Origin: CAZBWS01 sp964495705
GTDB lineage: Bacteria > Pseudomonadota > Gammaproteobacteria > HTCC5015
Assembly: GCA_964495705.1 (NCBI GenBank)
Contig: CAZBWS010000003.1
Location: 1-64,000 of the forward strand
Reading direction: 5' to 3'
Length of the DNA stretch: 64,000 bases
In this document: positions 59,937 to 64,000 of the stretch, piece by piece
Layout: each line of letters starts with the position of its first letter
Position numbering within the stretch: position 1 is the stretch's first letter
Position numbers and translations under genes: made by a program
Notes under the pieces: model-generated
The model's database searches: none
The model's input: only the letters and a program-made list of their open reading frames with translations
Told to the model about the DNA's origin: nothing

Positions 59937-60036
59937 TGCAAGCCAGAAAGCATGGGGAGCTGGGCCAATTTAGCATTGGCGTGCTACATAAAAATCAAAT
60001 AATAATTAAAATTTCGGCCCGCTTCGGTGGGCTTTT
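59937..60036 (+). ncRNA. Predicted sigma-54-dependent small RNA
   Basis: The transcript from the sigma-54 promoter would run about 100 nt to a UUCG terminator. It can form a hairpin GCCAAT-TTAGC-ATTGGC (59964-59980) and has an AU-rich single-stranded stretch (59985-60012), a common sRNA layout. A 16-codon reading frame (59952-60002, MGSWANLALACYIKIK) is also present without a clear ribosome-binding site, so it may instead be a micropeptide mRNA. Its 3' end is only 6 bp from the 3' end of the opposing trmL gene. It is a gene-free region otherwise. Confidence 0.5.
60017..60036 (+). terminator. Intrinsic terminator of the predicted small RNA
   Basis: GCCCGC (60017-60022), TTCG loop, GTGGGC (60027-60032, one G-U pair), then TTTT. 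In the plus direction it follows no protein gene, supporting an RNA gene. It could also act, less well, on leftward trmL transcripts. Confidence 0.72.
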
Positions 60037-60042
60037 CTATGT

Positions 60043-60507
60043 CTAGCTGCCTTGGAAATCAAATTGTCTCCAGGCTTCATACACGGCGATAGCCGCTGAA
60101 TTAGATAAGTTTAAGCTGCGACTATCAGTAAACATGGGGATGCGCAGCTTTTGCTGCTTGGGTAGACTAGTTAAAACATCATCAGGTAGGCCTCGTGTTT
60201 CAGGGCCAAATAAAAATACATCACCTGCTTGGTACGCGATATCGCAGTGCCTCGCGTGCGCTTTGGTTGTGAAGGCAAAAATACGTTGGCCATCATTTAA
60301 ACTGTTCTTGAAGGCAGCATAGTCGTCGTGTTCTTTGATATGGGCAAATTCATGGTAGTCCAAACCTGCACGGCGTAATCGCTTATCATCTAATTCAAAA
60401 GCATAAGGTTTGATAAGATGCAGCTGGCAGCCAGTATTGGCGCATAGACGTATGATATTACCCGTATTAGGTGGAATTTCAGGTTGAAATAAGGCAATGT
60501 TAAACAT
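60043..60507 (-). CDS. trmL: tRNA (cytidine/uridine-34-2'-O)-methyltransferase TrmL
   Basis: A 154-residue SPOUT-class methyltransferase of the wobble position in tRNA-Leu. FNIALFQPEIPPNTGNIIRLCANTG is the N terminus, LFGPETRGLP and the trefoil-knot RIPMFTDSRSLNLSNSAAIAVYEAWRQ the SAM site. The ATG at 60507 gives the family start; a start at 60585 would add 26 non-homologous residues and overlap the divergent gene. Confidence 0.95.
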   Translation of the reverse strand: MFNIALFQPEIPPNTGNIIRLCANTGCQLHLIKPYAFELDDKRLRRAGLDYHEFAHIKEHDDYAAFKNSLNDGQRIFAFTTKAHARHCDIAYQAGDVFLFGPETRGLPDDVLTSLPKQQKLRIPMFTDSRSLNLSNSAAIAVYEAWRQFDFQGS

Positions 60508-60583
60508 CTTGTGCTCACTGGGTATGGGAAATGGAGCTATTTTAAAAGAATAAACCAGCCTAGGGCAGATAAATTTACATCCC

Positions 60584-62050
60584 ATGTATCTTGAGCATTT
60601 TCAATTAAAGGCTGCACCCTTTGCCATTAGCCCTGATCCACGCTTTTTTTATACGGGAGGCAAATGCAAAAAATTGCTTGCGGTCTTACATGACCGTTTA
60701 AGTCAAGGCTGTATATGCGCATTTACTGGTGTAAAAGGCGTTGGGAAATCTGTTGTCATCATACAGCTCTGTCGTAAGTTTGGCCGCGAATATAAAATTG
60801 TTCGTTTAAGTCGCCCTGATATGACGGCTGAGAACCTATTAAATTATTTAGTGTTGGAGCTTAAACTTGCTGACGAGCTATTAGAAGTAGCTGCTGCAGA
60901 ACAGCATTTACAAAACTGGCTAGCTCAAGAAGGCGCTAAGAATCGCCTTATCATTATGGTCGAAAATGCAGATAAAATGCCGCTGGCTAGTCGTCAAGCA
61001 TTGTCTAAGTTATGCGACTTTCCATGTTCAACGGGCAATATGTTGAGCGTATTACTCAGTGGCTCAATTGCACTGCAGGGGTCTTTAGCTGAGTCTGAGG
61101 GAGTGAGCCTAGCGGCCAGTTATACATTGCCCCGGTTGAGTAGCAAAGAAGTTCACGAATATTTAAATTACCGTGCAACAGAAGTCGGTCACTATCCTGT
61201 GGGCGAGCTATTTAATAAAGCAGTCAGTAAACACATTGCTAAATTGAGTGATGGCATTCCTCGAAATATTCACCTGCTTGCAGATAAGGTGCTGTGTGCG
61301 GCTTTTCTTGCTAAAGCACCAGCGCCTACGGTGGAGATGCTGAGTGACACTCCGAGCTTAGAAGAAACTACGGTTGATGACCTACCTGCAGAGCAGCATG
61401 GTCACGAATGGATGCTAGGGCTGGGCTGTGTATTTTTTGCGGTGCTGATTTATTACTGGGATTTTAGTTCTAGCCCAGATGAGGTTACTGTACCTGTAGT
61501 TGAGCAGACTGTTAGTCAAGACGTACCCATAGTAGACGCTTTTATTGATGAGGACTTGGAGCTTGAAACGAATTACGCGACAGCGGTTGAGGATGTGCCG
61601 ATTATAGGGGCTGAAAACAGTGCCTTTGAACCCGTTGCGGATAAGTTGGAAGAACCAGTTATTACGCAAGCCAAGGCCAAACCTCCGGTACTTATTCTGC
61701 ATAAGCCACCTGCATCAGCTTTGGCTAAAAGTCAGCAGCGCCTCTTAGCGTGGTTGGCTGTGGCACCCCATACAGCGGGAACTATTCAGCTGCTATTAGT
61801 AAAAGGTGGAGAGGGCTCGCGAATTAACGAGTATCTAATGCAATTAGAAAATAACTTGGATACTACGCAATTGATGACTTATTCAACGGTATTGAATGGG
61901 CAAGCGTATTATGGCGTTCTGTATCAGCGCTATGCTAGCCGTGCTTTGGCTTCTGAAAATATACAAAAATTGCCAGCTGCGGTGCAGAAATTAGGACCCT
62001 TTATCGTGCGGAGTGCTAAAGGCGTAAAAGATGAACAGGGTCAGATATAG
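60584..62050 (+). CDS. ExeA/MshM-like AAA ATPase fused to a SPOR domain
   Basis: A 488-residue inner-membrane protein. The N-terminal AAA domain begins YLEHFQLKAAPFAISPDPRFFYTG, as in ExeA, GspA and MshM, with Walker A GVKGVGKS (residues 49-56). Walker B is degenerate (IIMVENADK). A transmembrane helix lies near residue 280 (WMLGLGCVFFAVLIYYW). After an acidic linker, a C-terminal SPOR-like domain follows (IQLLLVKGGEGSRINEYL...YYGVLYQRYASRALASENIQKLPAAV), which binds denuded septal glycan. The combination recalls DamX-type fusions and suggests linking secretion or pilus assembly to peptidoglycan. The secretin-like gene downstream supports this. Confidence 0.85.
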   Translation: MYLEHFQLKAAPFAISPDPRFFYTGGKCKKLLAVLHDRLSQGCICAFTGVKGVGKSVVIIQLCRKFGREYKIVRLSRPDMTAENLLNYLVLELKLADELLEVAAAEQHLQNWLAQEGAKNRLIIMVENADKMPLASRQALSKLCDFPCSTGNMLSVLLSGSIALQGSLAESEGVSLAASYTLPRLSSKEVHEYLNYRATEVGHYPVGELFNKAVSKHIAKLSDGIPRNIHLLADKVLCAAFLAKAPAPTVEMLSDTPSLEETTVDDLPAEQHGHEWMLGLGCVFFAVLIYYWDFSSSPDEVTVPVVEQTVSQDVPIVDAFIDEDLELETNYATAVEDVPIIGAENSAFEPVADKLEEPVITQAKAKPPVLILHKPPASALAKSQQRLLAWLAVAPHTAGTIQLLLVKGGEGSRINEYLMQLENNLDTTQLMTYSTVLNGQAYYGVLYQRYASRALASENIQKLPAAVQKLGPFIVRSAKGVKDEQGQI

Positions 62051-62155
62051 ATTAACCGCTCGATTGGCTAGGGCTTTTATTCACAGTGTTTGACAAAGCT
62101 AGCTAAGTATAGAAATATCATTAAACATATAGAAATATAAAAGGTAAAAAGTCAC

Positions 62156-63535
62156 GTGGCTAAACCAAAGTTGCTGTTAGTAGATGATGATCCGGTAATC
62201 AGTGATACTCTCAGCTTTGTACTAAGTGAAGACTTTGAAGTCTCTGTCGCGCAAAGTCGCGATGAAGCCAAGGAAATTGTTGCCTGTACACCGACCGCAT
62301 TTCATGTGGCGCTTGTTGATCTCGGTCTGCCTCCTGTTCCACATACTCCAGAAGAAGGGTTTTTATTGGTTAGAGAGTTACTAGCCAATGATGCAAATTT
62401 GCGTGTATTGGTATTGTCAGGTCAGAATGATAAGAGCAATATTCAACATGCAATGACATTAGGCGCGGTGGATTTTATACCTAAACCCTGTGATCCCGCC
62501 TTACTAAAAACTCGTCTTGAGCATCAGGTTATGTTACTTGATGCGGATACCTTTGAAGCCCCCAGCGGCAATGCATTGGAGATTGTGGGCTCTAGTCAGG
62601 TTATGCTCGATTTGGCTTTACATATTGGTCAATATGCAGACTCCCCTTTTCCTGTGCTCATTGAAGGTGAGTCGGGCAGTGGTAAGGAGCTTGTAGCACA
62701 ACAGCTACACGAGAAAGGTCAGCGCCTATCACAGCCTTATTATGTTATTAACTGCGCAGCTTTTACTAAGGAGCTCCTCGAGTCACAGCTATTCGGTCAT
62801 GCTAAAGGCTCTTTCACCGGAGCGAATAAAGATCACTCTGGGTTTTTTGAGGCAGTGGGTGAAGGTACTTTATTCATGGACGAGGTCGGTGAACTCCCCT
62901 TAGAGCTGCAAGCTAAATTATTGCGAGTACTTGAGAGTGGTGAGTTTTATCGTTTGGGTGAAACCAGGCCCCGTATCTCTAAAGCGCGTATTGTTGCGGC
63001 GACCAATAAAGATATGAGAGCTGAAGTTAAAAGCGGAAGCTTTCGTCAAGATCTATACCACCGCCTAGGTATTTTGAGTATAAAAGTGCCTCCATTACGT
63101 GCGCGTGAAAATGACAGGGCAGAACTATTGTCACATATACAAAACCAATTGAAAGGTACGGTGCCTAGTTTCAGCTTGGCAGATTCAACAAAAGCGATAT
63201 GGGATAATTACCGTTTTCCTGGCAATGTAAGAGAGCTGCGTAATTTAGTCATTCGCTTGGGTACCAAATACCCGGGGGCAGAAATACAAGTCTCTCAGTT
63301 AACGGCAGAAATTGAACCATTGGATACTGAAGAACAGCAGCAAAGCATTGATCCTGAAGAAATATTAAAAAATGGTAGTTATGACTTGGATGCTCATCTT
63401 AGAAATATCGAAAAAGAATTTATTCAGGCAGCGGTCGATCAATGTGATGGAAACCTTTCCAAAGTATCAAAGTTGTTAGAAATGAATAGAACAACGCTGT
63501 ATAGCCGAATGGAAAGGCTAGGTTTGAAGCATTAA
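62156..63535 (+). CDS. NtrC-family sigma-54 response regulator
   Basis: A 459-residue regulator. The receiver domain has LLVDDDP and the phosphoacceptor Asp55 in VALVDLGLPP. The AAA+ domain has Walker A EGESGSGKELVAQ, the sigma-54 contact loop GSFTGA, and MDEVGELPLELQAKLLRVLESGEF. A Fis-type helix-turn-helix ends the protein (GNLSKVSKLLEMNRTTLYSRMERLGL). Two details resemble PrsR-type regulators of exosortase and secretion loci: an extended LPPVPHTPEEG loop after Asp55, and the position beside an ExeA-like ATPase. GTG is the start. A predicted sigma-54 promoter with enhancer dyads lies 2.2 kb upstream. Confidence 0.92.
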   Translation: MAKPKLLLVDDDPVISDTLSFVLSEDFEVSVAQSRDEAKEIVACTPTAFHVALVDLGLPPVPHTPEEGFLLVRELLANDANLRVLVLSGQNDKSNIQHAMTLGAVDFIPKPCDPALLKTRLEHQVMLLDADTFEAPSGNALEIVGSSQVMLDLALHIGQYADSPFPVLIEGESGSGKELVAQQLHEKGQRLSQPYYVINCAAFTKELLESQLFGHAKGSFTGANKDHSGFFEAVGEGTLFMDEVGELPLELQAKLLRVLESGEFYRLGETRPRISKARIVAATNKDMRAEVKSGSFRQDLYHRLGILSIKVPPLRARENDRAELLSHIQNQLKGTVPSFSLADSTKAIWDNYRFPGNVRELRNLVIRLGTKYPGAEIQVSQLTAEIEPLDTEEQQQSIDPEEILKNGSYDLDAHLRNIEKEFIQAAVDQCDGNLSKVSKLLEMNRTTLYSRMERLGLKH

Positions 63536-63731
63536 GGCCTAGCCTGTGAGTCTAGCGCCCTTCTGTTCTGGGAGGAGCGTTGTAAACCTCCGTTTACAAA
63601 AAATTCAATTGATAAACGTGCAAAATTATTTTTAGCTGCTAAAAGTAAGTGAGGCGCATGTTACTTTTGCCTCAAACATATCTAGGAAGAATGGTTAACA
63701 GGGTTTACTGAGCCTTGTAAAGGGATTAAAA

Positions 63732-64000
63732 ATGAGATCAGTTATACAGCAGGCCATGCAAGGTTTGTTTATATTGAGCATCGCGGGTTCAATGGGAGCC
63801 TGCCAAACAGCTAAAGAGTATCCATCTTCAGCGGGGCATATTGGTGTTGAGGCTCAGCCTGTTCAGCATAATATGGTTATAGCAAAAGATAGTGATAAAC
63901 CCCCTCCCATTCCTATATCTACTGATTTTCAGAGTAATCAAGATACATACACGGTTATGGTCAGCGAAGTCCCTGTGCAGGAATTGTTATTTGCATTGGC
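63732..64000 (+). CDS. Secretin-like lipoprotein (5' end only)
   Basis: The first 89 codons of a longer gene running off the window. LFILSIAGSMGAC is a lipoprotein signal with its cysteine at residue 24. After a linker with KPPPIPIS, the sequence DTYTVMVSEVPVQELLFALA matches the start of the short N-terminal domain of secretins such as MshL and PulD-type proteins, which begin YxVxVxxVPVxELLFALA. AAAGGGA precedes the ATG. The upstream interval 63536-63731 contains two dyads (TTGTAAAC/GTTTACAA at 63580-63599 and TGAGGC/GCCTCA at about 63651-63675) but no sigma-54 motif was seen there. Confidence 0.72.
   Translation, partial: MRSVIQQAMQGLFILSIAGSMGACQTAKEYPSSAGHIGVEAQPVQHNMVIAKDSDKPPPIPISTDFQSNQDTYTVMVSEVPVQELLFAL

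Noticed and set aside
63580..63599. TTGTAAAC/GTTTACAA hairpin as a terminator of the response regulator
   Set aside because: It is followed by a run of A rather than T on the plus strand, so it is more likely an operator-like dyad for the secretin gene, and even that is unproven.
1..64000. CRISPR arrays, tRNA or rRNA genes, prophage or complete insertion sequences
   Set aside because: No regularly spaced direct repeats, no cloverleaf-like or rRNA-like sequence, and no transposase besides the RAYT were found by reading.

Overview
This 64 kb window is the replication-origin region of a gammaproteobacterial chromosome. The order gyrB-recF-dnaN-dnaA-rpmH-rnpA-yidD-yidC-mnmE-mnmG-rsmG-parA-parB-atpIBEFHAGDC-glmU-glmS is the conserved gammaproteobacterial origin cluster. 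Its protein sequences, together with the copper, chromate, LemA, EnvC and secretin genes, suggest a free-living, probably marine relative of the Cellvibrionales/Pseudomonadales; the genus cannot be fixed from the sequence alone. Three 100-N runs (23983-24082, 37441-37540, 49068-49167) mark assembly joins. The first is a false gap between 48-bp overlapping ends. The last hides roughly 0.6 kb of glmS.

Layout. 0-5.9 kb: a REP-associated tyrosine transposase (RAYT) with flanking REPs, a copper-resistance block (copL-like, copA, copB), a decayed NAD-dependent epimerase and an alpha/beta hydrolase. 5.9-19.6 kb: small stress, metal and envelope genes (two Nudix proteins, DUF695, DUF2750, chrA, a CNNM-type protein, rnz, xthA, prlC, lemA with a GIDE/EF-hand protein) and a MazEF pair. 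19.6-27 kb: gyrB, recF with two perfect parS sites, an extra gene between recF and dnaN, then dnaN, dnaA and a candidate oriC with four DnaA boxes. 27-49 kb: the rightward housekeeping block, with a second MazEF pair and a DsbA-like lipoprotein between parB and the atp operon. 49-58 kb: HerA-like ATPase, prpB with a TetR regulator, yibQ/ctpA/envC, and yibN/secB/gpsA. 58-64 kb: a histidine kinase, trmL, an AAA ATPase-SPOR fusion, an NtrC-family response regulator and the start of a secretin-like lipoprotein. This last part looks like a regulated secretion or pilus locus. Genes left of about 26.8 kb run almost all leftward and those right of it rightward, as expected for a bidirectional origin there.

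Two signals go beyond ordinary annotation. First, the word ATGCGGATA (extended form ATGCGGATAGGCT) occurs at least 29 times on the two strands by hand count, against about 0.5 expected. It occurs inside genes in several reading frames, and between genes as nine inverted pairs. This resembles the DNA uptake sequences of Neisseriaceae and Pasteurellaceae, or a very abundant palindromic repeat. Second, the gene-free interval 59.72-60.04 kb holds two enhancer-like dyads 21-22 bp apart, a good sigma-54 promoter and, about 100 nt further on, an intrinsic terminator. This predicts a sigma-54-dependent small RNA, or a 16-residue peptide mRNA, beside the sensor kinase and near the NtrC-family regulator.
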